From assembly GCA_019614645.1 (NCBI GenBank), contig JABWDB010000046.1:1998001-2062000 (forward strand): a stretch of DNA of 64,000 nucleotides. The letters are read 5' to 3'. A program made the position numbers and the translations under genes. This stretch comes from Stratiolaelaps scimitus. Lineage: Eukaryota > Arthropoda > Arachnida > Mesostigmata > Laelapidae. Position 1 is the stretch's first letter. Every line of letters begins with the position of its first letter. The notes beneath the pieces were generated by a model, which saw nothing but the letters and a program-made list of their open reading frames with translations, was not told the DNA's origin and searched no databases. Shown in pieces: positions 33,280 through 45,164 of the stretch.

Positions 33280-36250
33280 GGATAAAGAGAGAGAGCGCTT
33301 TTTCCCTGATAAGGTCACACCGGGCATCGTTTTGACTACAAAGTAGCCCTCCCCTAATTACCATGATTGCAGGACATGGTAATTCTCTGTGAATTTCCTG
33401 ACTGCGCCGTCGGTGTTACCACTGGGGCCATCGCTGAACTTGTCGCCATCTTGCAGCTTGACAACGTCTGCTCTCCGTCTCAATACGGCATGGCAACGTA
33501 AAATTCCTACGTCGTAATGATTTACAGAGAAGCTCTGTTATATTTCACGAAGGCTTGCTTTTTTTTAGGGTATATTCACATAGAGCTGATTACATTCCTG
33601 GTTTTCCTCCACTGCCGATCCCCGGCTGCTCCGATAAACACGGCGGCTGGGACCAGGACCAGGGCCTTCCGCCTAAACTCCCGCCGCATCAGTCAGACCT
33701 CTGGCTTCGGGGCTGAGCCCTCGCTAAACTCCAGAGGTAGGCTCTCTTTTTCAATGTCCGACACCAGAGGATCGACGCGTCAGACGGTCGGGCAAGCTCG
33801 AACTGAATCTCGAGGGGTGAACCGAGTCATTCGTTCAGTACCTCCGGGGGCCGGTGACGCGTGGTCCCCATCAAAGGCTGCCGTCAGTGGCCTGATGCCA
33901 TTAGTCGATCACCACGGGCGCCTCATCAAATCGCTACTGCTAGCATTGTCACTGTGCACTATCATATAATATAACACATTGATGACGTTGACCGTGGGGG
34001 ATCCAGGGTTCCAGTGACTTTTCAGATTCGTCCCACTCTCGCTCGGCTTGCACAATCGCAATACTCCGCGTGCACCTCGTTCACTGTTCTCTTCGACGGC
34101 GATAGATTCTAATATTGTACATCGCTAACGTCATCATGGATGTAGCAAACAGCGATCATCGAGCTGGGTGGACAAAGCTTCCGAAACCGGATAACAGAAA
34201 ATCTGCATATGTGTGGCGGCACAGCTAGAGGCACTGCAGACAATAGACATGCCGATGGCGTTCTCATCACGTGGCTGTGATTCCTGCTCACATCGACAGC
34301 TAGCGCGCTAGTTGCAGGCAAACAGGGTGGTTTTTGTGGCGTACCTCGTTTGGCCACTTCAGTGTCGGAGCTTCGTCTCGTGTCCAGTGAGATTAACGAA
34401 CTTCAGCTACCCCAGCAGAACAACGCAAAATCGCCTGTATCCACGCTATCCACACTATGAACGAGGCCGCGTTGTTATTGCTCTCCGTCAATACGGATTC
34501 GGATCGGCCCATAAACGTGACCATTTTCAAGCGAGCACAAGTGGACTTGAAGTAGCTCAGTTGACGATTTTTGCTGTTTTGGCAAAAATGTGGATTTTGC
34601 CAAGCGCATCGCCGGAGGGCGGCGATGAAGAGGCGGTAACTTTAGGATTACTTCACTCGTTGTCGATCAACTGGATCGCGAGTAAGCCACCGCACCACAA
34701 GGGTGTAGCTAGGGCATCCGCTGCAGCTTGAATAGCAATATGACACTGACCGTTTAAAGGAAAGCAACATGTTTGCGGAACGGCGAATACAAACTTCAAC
34801 AGAAGAATATCTCTCGCTCTCTCTCTCTCACTCGGAACTTTGTACTGGCATGTTTAGTATTGTTCCTGCTAAACAACAGTAGTCTAACCTAACAGTAGAA
34901 TGATTAAATCGCTCGGCAAGCCAATTGCAGTATGCTTTGAACAATATTGACATTTTTGTAATGTCAGTTTTACCTCAAAAAAGCACCACACATAGCGAGG
35001 ATTGAACCATTATGCTGGTCAGCCTTAGCGCGGAGATTGTTTCGGCTTTCAGCTCTATAATGTATCATACAAAGAATAATTGCCAGCTACGAAAGGTTCT
35101 ACAAACGATTAAGGTCTACCCTTTCACAGTATTTCTCCTATTAAGGGCTGTAGACCAAAGAACGAAACCACCACCGCCACCACAACAGACACACAGTCGT
35201 ACCGCCCTAACGAGCGTGCGGCCTAATGAGCATGTGTTTAGCCATCCAATGTGTTCATCCGCAGCTCGTAACTGGGGTCCTTGCACGTATCATACGTCCA
35301 ACCAGCCCTTCTGAGTTGGATGAGCTAGCTCCAGCTACTGCACTCGTTTCCACAACAGTTTCCTTCCTCAGACGACCAACATGTTCGCTATACAGGACGT
35401 GCAATTCAGAGCCCACCGAATGATACAGTCCTGTGGCCACCAATAGATAAAGATATCTGCACGCGTAGACTTCAGTGGTCTGCTGTCGAGCCTCGTTGGG
35501 TCAATTCACCGACAACAGAGGCGTCCCCCGCGCCGGTTTTACCTCGAGAAGCTTTGCCATTATAATAAGCTTATCACCATTGTCACCCTACGGGCATGCA
35601 CCAGCTACCGATCGCTTCCGCTTTGTCACTCGTTTGAAATGATCAACTTGTCCAAGTCGGTCTGCTCGCCGAACTTCTAAAACACCCCAGTGACGACCCC
35701 CTGAGGGCGGCTGGCGGGACACTATGTGTTCTTCCTGTCGGGGAAGGGAGCCGTCAAAAGGGAGCTGTATCAGGGGGAGCAGCGAAGCCTCTGCCTAGAT
35801 ATAGTCTGCAGAACCCCAGTTATCGTCGGTCCCGGTAGTGGCGAAGGCATTGTGGTGGGAGGTAGTTGTGTTTCCTTCGGGCCAACCAGCGCAGCGCGAC
35901 GAACTACCACCGATGTTGTATCATTCAGTGTGGCACCAATAAGGTCGTCGGCAAAATCTCCCCCGAAACAGCAGACGTGAGGCTCAGGCGTCCGCCATGC
36001 AGAGGTTCACCCCAGTGTGAGTTTCGGCAGACGACTCGCTTGAGATGGCACTGCTTACGTGAGCCGAGTGCTGATCGCGCTCTCTAACAGAGCCACCACA
36101 GTGATAGGGATACCATTGCAAGACCGGTCGGATTGTTTGCAATTTACTTCCAAGAGGAACTAATTTGTGCAACGAGGCCAACACATGAGCAAACCTGCAA
36201 ACATCTTCAAGCTCCTCAATTGTATACTACGTTTGTGTTAAATTGTCAAA

Positions 36251-36266
36251 GAACATTTGAATGTTC
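36251..36266. repeat. 7-bp inverted repeat
   Basis: GAACATT TG AATGTTC: perfect 7-bp arms with a 2-nt spacer, 30 bp before the large hairpin. Confidence 0.9.
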
Positions 36267-36295
36267 TTCAGTGTTGATAGTTGGCTTGCATTTTG

Positions 36296-36357
36296 CCAAT
36301 TCGTTTTAGATCTAGAACGTGGCTTGTCAGCCACGTTCTAGATCTGAAACGAATTGG
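36296..36357. ncRNA. 62-nt near-perfect hairpin (candidate small-RNA hairpin or MITE)
   Basis: Arms 36296-36324 and 36329-36357 (29 bp each) are reverse complements with a single difference, which would be a G-U pair in one strand's RNA, around a 4-nt loop TGTC. Pairing continues imperfectly for about 10-15 bp further out (GCATT on the left, AATGC on the right). It is not a simple-sequence repeat. Candidates are an intramolecular palindromic transposon remnant or a precursor hairpin; nothing shows transcription. Confidence 0.5.
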
Positions 36358-37761
36358 ATAATGCCCAATGCTGAATACTTTGCCTCAGGACATTCGGCGG
36401 ACTTGTGGTATCGGCTAAGGCAGCCGGCAGGCAACAGTCGAACTCGCGACTAGAATCTTAAAACAACTTCCTCGATGGCTGCACAGGAAACCTAGTTGTG
36501 GGCTCTTGAAAAAAACTGTTGGCCAAATCTCGACGAATCACGAATTCGGACGTTTTGCCGACTGGCCAAAATCAGCGGCAAACGCTATAAACATGCTGCT
36601 AAAACAGTATTCGCGTGAGAACACGGTGAATAACGCTGTTATCGACACTATCGGCTCTTGTTGTAACTCACTCAACCTATGGGATCGCTGGTGATTCAGT
36701 ATGATACTGTATCAATCGGCTACCGTCCCTTGTCGACGGTAAAATTCGACCAAAGATTTGCTCCAAAACAAAAATCGGCACTACCCAGACAAGGACCTCC
36801 CCGTCCATCAACTGTCAATCTACTTTCATCTACTTTATTAGGCCTGATAAGGCACCACCCGAGCCTCAGGCAAACTAATAATATAATAGGCAAGTGAGCA
36901 AGTGGCCAACCTCGCATCCAGTATTTACAAGTAACATCCCGCGGGAGCAAGGCGTATAAACCGAAGCGACAACGTTTTGCCGGCAAGGGAACACCGGCAC
37001 CCGGACGTCTCAAGTCACCCCCGGGCCCAGAGGATGTGGCGATCATAAAATCGCATCCACAGTCAAGTTGCATTGTAACGGCATAGACGCTCTGAAGGCA
37101 ATTTAACAGCATCTTCAGACGAGCACCTTTCTCGATCCATTTCGCTACATTATATCGTTTTTGCTGCTGCTGTTGTCGTTAGGGAGCTTTTGTTGCCTCG
37201 GGTTAGACCATGAGGCTATTATACATTAGTGTGACTTTGTTGCTGGCGGACCGATCTGGCGTTGATGTTTTCTTGTTTCAACTTCGTTCGGTCTTCATCT
37301 TCTTCTGTGAACTCATGAAAAGGAAGACACCTCAAGATAAACGAAAAAATTGTCGTTTTTTGAGTTGATTTTCAGTTGCATTTCGCCAGCGGGACGAGAC
37401 CTCTTCAGTGAGTTTGCAGAAGAGGGTCTTGGCCATTTGGTGAGTCACAAATGCCACAACAATATCTCTATAACGATTTAGCATGTAACCGATGCATTTC
37501 CGGGCGACTGTTCCTCACAATAATTCACCCCAGTGAAATCTCATATTATATAGTATATATATATATATATATATATATAATACACAGAAACAAGGGAGAT
37601 CCTAACATAATACCTTAATATTGTAATGAAACACACGTCCACATAGCCACCGTTTATCCCATATGTGTTCGATTTTCTATTATATAGTTCTCGCCTCTCG
37701 TGTAGACCCCCACAGTCTTGAACATACTATGGACACATGCGACTCTGCTTGGGTCGATTTA

Positions 37762-37763
<2 letters not shown>

Positions 37764-37797
<34 letters not shown>
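37764..37797. repeat. (CT)n microsatellite
   Basis: About 34 bp of CT dinucleotides, the longest CT tract in the window. Confidence 0.95.
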
Positions 37798-37801
<4 letters not shown>

Positions 37802-38382
37802 TCGATCTTCATGTACTATATTGCTTGTCTAGCGTTCATCAATGAAATCTATGGTGAACAGTAGCATGAGTGGCCAGGTCGGTGCTTGAGTACAAATGGC
37901 AGCAGGACCATTGCTGTTAAAGCTGATGCCGCTAATGGTGATGATGAGGTTGATGGTGGTGATCGCTGATGACGACGACGACGACGACGACAACGCTCAA
38001 TTGAGGATGGTGAGGTGAGACGGGGCCTCCCGAGAGGCCGCCATTGACCAATACTCGCCTCGGGCACTCGACTGTCAGCGTTTGTCCGCGTGCGCGCCTG
38101 CTGTACTGCTTGGATTAATTGGTCAGAACGGAGAACTCGGAGAAATCGGAGGATAGAGATATAACGTCGAGAGAAGCCGACGCTGCCGACATTATTCGCG
38201 CAGTCTCCCTCGATCGAGCGCGCCCGGGAGACTATCTGCTATTTGCTTGCGTTCTCTCTCTCCCGTGTTCACTGGGTCGGCCAACTACATTGACGACAGC
38301 CGCAGCAGGAGCGGCCAACTCTAACAACCACCTCCAGGGGTCGAGCAGTTAACAGGATCACAAAGAGACATAGAGATAAATG

Positions 38383-38428
38383 ATATATATATATATATAT
38401 AGATAGGGAGAGAGAGAGAGAGAGAGAG
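38383..38428. repeat. Compound (TA)n-(GA)n microsatellite
   Basis: TA tract followed, after a short GATAGGGA spacer, by a GA tract. Confidence 0.95.
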
Positions 38429-39668
38429 GAGGCCGAGAGAAACATCGCGAGATAACATAATACCATACGAGATCTCACGAGCAACGGCAACAATGCCTGC
38501 CGTCCTGACGCACACAACGTCCACCAACGGCGACATTTCTACCAGGCAAAGCGTTCGAGTCGGCCGAACGCCACAGCACGGTGCAGCTAGCTATATGTCG
38601 AACGACTAATTTGACACGGACACTTTGTTCGGCGGGCGCTTTGCCCGAGTGCGGGACGACAACTACCCGATAGAATGAGCAGTGGAGAGCGAAACTACGA
38701 ACACGACTACTACTGCTATTCCAGTAGTGGCTGACAACCACTAGAGAACATATTGTATATCAACTTCTGTGTATTTATGCTCAATTGTAGGGGAGTGCGA
38801 TCGACAGGGTGGCGGTGATGTCGGTGAAAAACGATGCTACTGTTCATTGCATTGGTACATCGTACATTTTCACGGTATTGTATACGGAGTTGTCCGTACG
38901 AAGGAGCAATGGTAAGAGAAGAGCGCGGGAAGGAGTGCGGAATACCGAAACATTGGATGGAGTGGAAAAAAATGATGGATATCTCTCGAGATGAGGCAAT
39001 TGCAGAGTTGTGTTTTTTTGGCTTCGTTTGTCGAAGGCCGCTGGCCGCGGGTCTGTCGGTTGCATGTGATCAGTGGTTACAGACAAATGAAAGAAGTTAG
39101 TGCAGTGTTTCAATTCGCGACTTAAGCAGATCTGTTGTTGTACACTCGCAAAGTGAATCTCAGCAGGCTTTATGTAATTCTTTCTGAATCCGTTTGGCTT
39201 CTCCTGGTAAAAGAGCGACATATTTTAAAGGGAGATGCCTTGAAATTCGCTCAGTCGTCATGTCATTATAAATTGTATGTCAATAACGGTAGATTGATTG
39301 ATGATCGTTGTTGTTATTTTTTTTTATAGATTATTCTGGGTGCTACCGTAACCCGTCCTCAAATAGCAAGTCCTTAGAACCTGAAGCAATTATTCGCTCT
39401 CCGAGTAACTCTCGAAAGCTGCTCTTTCTCTTTCTCAATGTCGCCTCAGTGGCTTGTCGAGATTTTTCGAAATAAGTGACCCATTTTTTGAGTAACTAAA
39501 ACTGACCATCTTGACGTTCAACAGCTCCCGCGAACGTTATGCTTTGGTTCTGTGGAGATTCCACAAACCGTTTTTTCGTTTTTACATTGTCGATTATTTG
39601 CTATATTGAGAAATGACGCTGTCTGTCTTCTTCTTCTTTCCGAGTTCCTGTTTTCGTTCCTGTGACAG

Positions 39669-39793
39669 GGCCACAAAATATGGCAAGGGCTGAGTCATCT
39701 AACGGGAAGCATAATCCCCTACTTCAGCCTACTAACCAGCTCAGGCCCCGACAGGCACTCACCCAACCACCCACCCACCACGAATGTGGATCG
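39669..39793 (+). CDS. Candidate exon with start codon (unassigned)
   Basis: A long pyrimidine tract (CTTCTTCTTCTTTCCGAG and on) leads to a GACAG acceptor at 39668. Eleven bases later an ATG (39680) opens MARAESSNGKHNPLLQPTNQ and LRPRQALTQPPTHHECGS, and a GTAAGG donor follows in phase 0 at 39794. Acceptor, ATG and donor together look like the first coding exon of a plus-strand gene. No family recognised and no downstream partner proven; in-frame read-through stops at 39838. Confidence 0.28.
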
Positions 39794-40353
39794 GTAAGGT
39801 CGACAGTTCAACAGCACGCGACGTTGCTGTCTACGTAAGAAGGCTGCTGGCGTCGATCACCGAACGTCCACGACTCAAAATCACTACTACCGTCAACGAC
39901 AACAACAACAACAATCACAACAGCGACAACAATGGCGACGTTAGGCCAGAGCCAAAAACAACAGAAATGCACAACAGCAAAAATCGGTGTCGTTTTCAGA
40001 CAGACGGAACTGTCCAATTCAAAATGATGCCTGGAGGGAAAAATGAGAATTCATGAGAATCATTCTCGATGGATGATTTTTTTTTCGGAGAAAAAATCTT
40101 CTCTTCTTCGGGTAACGACCCATTGTTTTCTAGCGCCGTCAGCCGCGGCCGCATGGCCAGCACTGACGTTCACTTCTTCGTCGGGATTGCCCTTCTTGAG
40201 GATCATCGGGACGCCGGCAACAACAGTGACGGCAGCGACAGCAGCAGTAGCAGCAGCAACAACCTACAACACAGTTCCGAGCTGATATTTACCTCGCACC
40301 GCCATTACTTCAAGCGTCAACAGCTGGCAGGCACAAAATCAGGAAATTGTTGA
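39784..40353 (+). CDS. Two in-frame ORFs split by one TGA (unassigned)
   Basis: ORF A (39784-40056, 90 codons, ATG) and ORF B (40069-40353, 94 codons, ATG) are in the same frame and separated by a single TGA plus four codons. A carries an Asn run from AAC/AAT triplets; B has MASTDVHFFVGIALLEDHRD and a Ser run, and contains an internal acceptor-like TTGTTTTCTAG at about 40124-40134. No domain recognised. It could be an exon pair, a decayed gene with one stop, or triplet-repeat-driven openness. It overlaps the candidate exon at 39669-39793 in another frame, so at most one is real. Confidence 0.2.
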
Positions 40354-40780
40354 AAAACGAAACAGTATCCAGGAGTGTTTTTCTGATCGTCACACACACA
40401 AATATATTGTGCATATATATATATCGTATAGACATTCATACTGCATAGCGAAAAAAAAGGAGACCTCAAACAATAATCATCTGCCACATGAATGCATCAT
40501 TAAATGAAATACTTGGCATCGACCACAATGCGTCCACGTAATCATTTCTACATCATGATATCTCGATCCAGCGGAGGAACATACACCATTCGCTCATGTG
40601 AGAGCTAGAAATGATGATTCACGGATTCACGGCTGCTGGAATCGAGGCTAACATTAGCTGTCAAATCGATTGTGGGTCTATCACATGAATTTGCTCGAGA
40701 GGTACATCAACCCAAATATGCCTCATTCTCAATATCACTAAAGGTATGATAGGGTTAGAAACCTTGCCTTCACCTCGCGT

Positions 40781-40803
40781 GTAATCCCCTAAAAGGGGAT
40801 TAC
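40781..40803. repeat. Perfect 10-bp inverted repeat, 3-nt loop
   Basis: GTAATCCCCT, AAA, AGGGGATTAC: fully complementary arms. Confidence 0.95.
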
Positions 40804-43191
40804 TCACCCATCAATGAGCGTGATTATACAGAGTAACAGCAAGGAACGATAAATTTCAAAGGCAGTCAGCCAGCCAGCCAACCGCTTCTCTCGAATTCGT
40901 CCCTTATTCGAGAACGATTCGAGACAGTATCCACACCGAAATTCGCCGCAGAAGCGATTTCACGATAAAGTGATCCTGATACGAAAACTCGAAGGCAGCT
41001 CCAGATATCCAGGCATTCTGGACTATCTGTCCATCGACCGTGCCTGCCGCTATTTTGTCTTTTCGGTGCCCGGCAGTGGAAGCATTCGGGGGGTACTGTC
41101 TCATTCCATTGGTGAGAGTATGCGCGTTTAGTAAATGAGCGCAGATACCATATCATAAAACGCCTTTTGGACACACAGAATTCAACAGTACCTTAGACCC
41201 GCCATCATCAACACGCGGTGAATGTCTACATACGCCATCAAATTATGCTTGCCTCCTGTTTATCCGCATTGTGCTGATCCACTCCGAGGTGATTCATTCG
41301 ATCAACCACCGTCTATTGTACTTCCGTTGAGGGCCGCACTTTTGCTAGTGCGGCCAACTACTTGTGAAACAAGCGCAGAACTAGACATTCACAGTGCAGT
41401 GTACCGGCAAGATACAATATTCATTACAGAGAGAGCATTGTATTCATCAGTGGACCAATGGTTGCAGAAGATACCAACGAGACGCTTTCCACCACATACA
41501 GATGAATTTCTTGTGTCGATGACATCATGCAGCGAGTTAAGCCCGTAGGTCAGCCTGCACCAGGCCGAGTGTGCCATGAGTTGAATACGACATTAGTCTA
41601 GTTCGGATGCAGCCAAGGCCAAACGCCGCACAGTGAAATTCGATGGGCGGCTACTCCGAGGCCTTTGACCGCTTCCGTTCAACTCGGCTGAGTTTGCTGG
41701 TCGGAATTCCGCCGGACCCCGGATCCATCGGGAGATCGGGGATGATCTGCGCCCGATGTAAACGTTCATTAATTTATGGTCCAGAGCTAATCTCGGAGTG
41801 ATCCTCTTCTCCTCTCTGCGGCCTCGCTATTTAGGTTTGTGATTCACTTTAGTGTCATCCCGCGCCTCAGCCAAGAGCCAAATCTCATCTGACCGCTGGA
41901 TGGTCACTTAGCCACACCACCGCTTCCCGGAGGCTGGCCGACATCTCCCGCAGCGCGTTTGCCTTGATGGTGAAAATATATCTCATAGTGTGGGATGCGC
42001 TCGCGGATAGCCTGACGATCCTACCCCATTCATAACGAGACAAACGCGTTGTCTTCCTCCTCCTCCTCCGCCAACCTTATTCGCACATGATCATAACTAA
42101 CGCTCTGCAAACGCAAGTGATCGATGAAGCCAACAGCGCGCGGCCAGCACAAGGCATGGTCTGCATAGGCTTGCCTGACCCAACATCAATATGAGATGGA
42201 CATCGGTGCTGAGTAACGTTCGAGGTGTCCGTCGTGTGGCGATTTGGCAAAGAGTGACCGCGCTAGCACCAACCTTATACCTGCGTTTACATATTCTGCA
42301 GGGCGGGTTAGCGTTTGCAGAGGGAATGCCTCATGTTGTGCGGTTGTACTTGGAACCGGATTCTCGATGCAGCCAACCGAAGTTTCACAGGGCCAGCATT
42401 CAGTGTTTGATGCCATTGAAAGCCGAGTCATGACAGCCAACGGATGAATTGGCAACAGCAAGCGGACATCCTTGCAAGTCAAACTGCAGCTGAAAATACA
42501 ATTACTGTACACAATCGTCAGTTTCACAATCGACGTTGCGGTTTTGCCAGCGACATTTTCTGGGGCCGACGACGGGCGAGCACCTCGGACGCCTCCCGCA
42601 TACAGCAGAGAGCAGCGCACAAAGCCGCCACACGAAAAATTGATTGACACATCGCTTTAACACCACCAGCTCCATTTGCTACACTCCGTAACGCCTGTTG
42701 CTCTTGTTAAGTTCGCACCGATTCTGTGTGCAGCGATATCAAAATGAAGACTCCCGCCAAGAAGACGAAGAAGACCCTCTACCATTCGTTGAGCACTCGC
42801 ATAAGTGTGCGCACGCGTAGGCACAACCGGGGGGCACAGAGCCAAACGCGAGCCAATGTGTCGAGCAGCGAATCCTTTGTCAGGGAATCGGTTTTGTTGC
42901 AGTGCTCTCGCTATCTGGGTCTCTCCGTCTCTGCCTTCGCTGGTCAAAGTTGATCGTTCGATAGGGCTGCGCGACGAGGTCGATATGAGTCAGACCTAGA
43001 GAGCCCAGCAGGCCCAGCGTGCACACACACACACACATAGACAGAGTGACAGACACATAGATCGGTAGACACCCAGATAGCCAACCCGAACAGGGAGTAA
43101 TGCATCCTCGAGCTGGCCGGATAGAGAACTCGTGGCTTGTGGTGTTGTATTGTAGATGTATTGTAGGTGGTTGGGTCTGTGCTTCTGACGG

Positions 43192-43214
43192 TTGGCTGGC
43201 TGGCTGGCTGGCTG
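43192..43214. repeat. (GGCT)n tandem repeat
   Basis: About five tandem copies of the tetranucleotide GGCT. Confidence 0.9.
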
Positions 43215-43654
43215 GTCGGCCATCGCTGTGTCGTCCGCGAGGCGCCAAAATGACTAAAGGGTACCCCTTCAAGCACTCACTCCTCAATGTCAATGTGGAA
43301 TAGATGAGATGCCGTCCGATGCCGGCACGAGGCAAAAGCCTAGTAGAATATCCATGACTGATAAATTCTCCTCAACATTTAGGCCAGATCAGCGCGCTCT
43401 ATAGCCACGATATGCATGCGGATCGGACACATGCATCGAATTCAGTGCGTTGCATTATGCTGCATCCGGCTGGCTCCGGTAGTGGGGTAAGGCTGCGATT
43501 ACCTTGACAATGAAGTCGAAATTCCACGGATTTTTACTAAACAAAAAATAGCATTATCGACCGTTGAGACATATGTTGGGAGCGAGCGACTCTTACCTCA
43601 AGGGAAATAAATAAGACAGCTACAACTAAATGTTCACGAAATTTTCTGTTTCTG

Positions 43655-44101
43655 ATGAAACGCTGCCACTACACGACATGTCATGTAGTTATTTTCATAC
43701 GATGTTTTCACATGTGGCTAGGGACGAGCAAGCATGAATCATTCGAGCTTGTGCGAACAATTATAGCCTTAGGACGATTTTATCCCTTCGAAATGATTCG
43801 CTACCATCGGCGTTACTCGTTCTTCTACAACTCGGATCTGATCAGATGGGAGGCCCCCATCGGATCTAGTCGTGGGCGTCAGGCAGCGAGGGCGGATGAA
43901 TCGGGACAATTCTCAACAGCAGAAACAGCAACAGCTCCACATCCTTCTCAACTGTTGATCAGCAACAACAACAACAGCAACGTTGACCGAGGCAACAACA
44001 GCAGTAGCAACAACAACAGCAACAACAGTCTGTTTCCATGGAATAACCCAATGGAAGCGCCTCCCGAACGTTGTTTCGCGACGGGAACGGATCTGTCGTG
44101 A
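43655..44101 (+). CDS. Unassigned 148-aa ORF, Asn/Ser-rich
   Basis: Longest ATG-initiated frame outside klar. The first part includes RTIIALGRFYPFEMIRYHRR and YSFFYNSDLIRWEAPIGSSR; the second is an Asn/Ser run from AAC/AGC triplets, then SLFPWNNPMEAPPERCFATG. No domain recognised. Length is near what chance allows in 64 kb, and the triplet repeat helps keep the frame open. An acceptor-like site inside it could instead make the 3' half an exon. Unproven. Confidence 0.22.
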   Translation: MKRCHYTTCHVVIFIRCFHMWLGTSKHESFELVRTIIALGRFYPFEMIRYHRRYSFFYNSDLIRWEAPIGSSRGRQAARADESGQFSTAETATAPHPSQLLISNNNNSNVDRGNNSSSNNNSNNSLFPWNNPMEAPPERCFATGTDLS

Positions 44102-44172
44102 ATGCACTTTCCGTCTGCAGCGGTCCAACCCAGTCAAATCAGCAGTCATTCATAATATGTTTAATCCAGTGC

Positions 44173-44178
<6 letters not shown>

Positions 44179-44233
<55 letters not shown>
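44179..44233. repeat. (TA)n microsatellite
   Basis: About 55 bp of TA dinucleotides, second longest in the window. Confidence 0.97.
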
Positions 44234-44240
<7 letters not shown>

Positions 44241-45164
44241 CACTACATAACCACCCAGTCATGAAATGTCGTTCAGAATCGAATGCCAAATTCAACAGTT
44301 CCCACTAATTCTCGATTTATTTTTTCGACATTTTCATTCGACTGTGCGTCCTGGCTGTGCTTCTGCCACATATAAATATATACAACGTTAACATCGTCAC
44401 CGTATTCAAACTTATTTTTCTTACAATTATATATATATTAGTCAGTTTGCTGAGAAGTGACGCATGAATTCAGTTGGTCCCTATTGGCGAATAGCTCTTA
44501 GCTAGAACTCACTTTCGTTTGCGGCTGTTTTATTGCCGGACACATTTACGATTACTATTCGACACTCACGCATACAGCTGTCTCAGCTCACAACCAATAG
44601 CAGCATAAGCCACAAACGAACACAACTGCGATTGCAACAAATGCAAGCAGTCGTAAGCCGTGAGTTGACGCCGGCCTCTTTAGACGATCAGGGATTGCAT
44701 GCTCGAAGGATGCTTCCGCATTTTCTGCATAGTCGCCGGCCAGTCAATCAGGTATCATCGTGTTTCGATGACCAGCACATGTTCGAATAAACGAAATCGA
44801 ATCCGACAAATGACCTTCTCGAGTAATAAGACCTGCGGCGGATATTCAATATATCGAACGATATACTGTCGTTATATGGTTAGCCGCAACCAGAGCTGCT
44901 TTGGAGCATCTTTTGAGTTTGTTGCTCGCATCAAGCTGAAATTTGAAAGTGAGTCATCCGGGTGGTCTCTTGACTTAATCCGATAGGATTCTCTCCGAGG
45001 GGGAATCAGCTCAAATAATGGACGCTGCTTGCTCTTGACCGTTTGGTCGGTGTAACTTGGTACAATCTGTCTAAACGATGCTGAGCATTTATTTGAGACA
45101 TGGACAAACTCAAGACGCGTACGATAGTGAGTAGTAGTTGGCGGTGGTTGGGCAACATCCGTCC
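44234..45164. other. Unassigned region
   Basis: AT-rich sequence; a plus-strand frame at 44533-44790 and a minus-strand frame at 44872-45192 overlap others and show no motif. Confidence 0.5.

Larger units (their letters stand above)
31017..36250. other. Unassigned region with TE relic
   Basis: No gene recognised. It contains TA tracts (31749-31769, 32082-32101, 33252-33279), CT/CTCC-rich sequence at 32203-32235, a decayed integrase-like fragment at 31805-32056 and unsupported open frames at 32238-32462, 33376-33501, 33517-33969, 34312-34731 and 35711-35980 on the plus strand. Confidence 0.5.
36358..39668. other. Unassigned region
   Basis: No gene recognised. Microsatellites: (TA)n 37555-37579, (CT)n 37764-37797, (TA)n 38383-38400 and (GA)n 38406-38428. 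A CGA-repeat run lies at 37972-37990. A minus-strand frame at 37849-38067 encodes an Arg/Ser-rich low-complexity string from that repeat. Confidence 0.5.
40354..43654. other. Unassigned region
   Basis: No gene recognised. It contains a 10-bp perfect inverted repeat (40781-40803), a possible retropepsin-like relic near 40.9-41.1 kb on the minus strand, (CA)n at 43022-43036 and a GGCT tandem at 43192-43214. Confidence 0.5.

Noticed and set aside
43022..43223. Minus-strand Pro/Ala/Ser repeat ORF (QPASQPASQP type)
   Set aside because: Direct translation of the GGCT tetranucleotide repeat; three frames are open at once.
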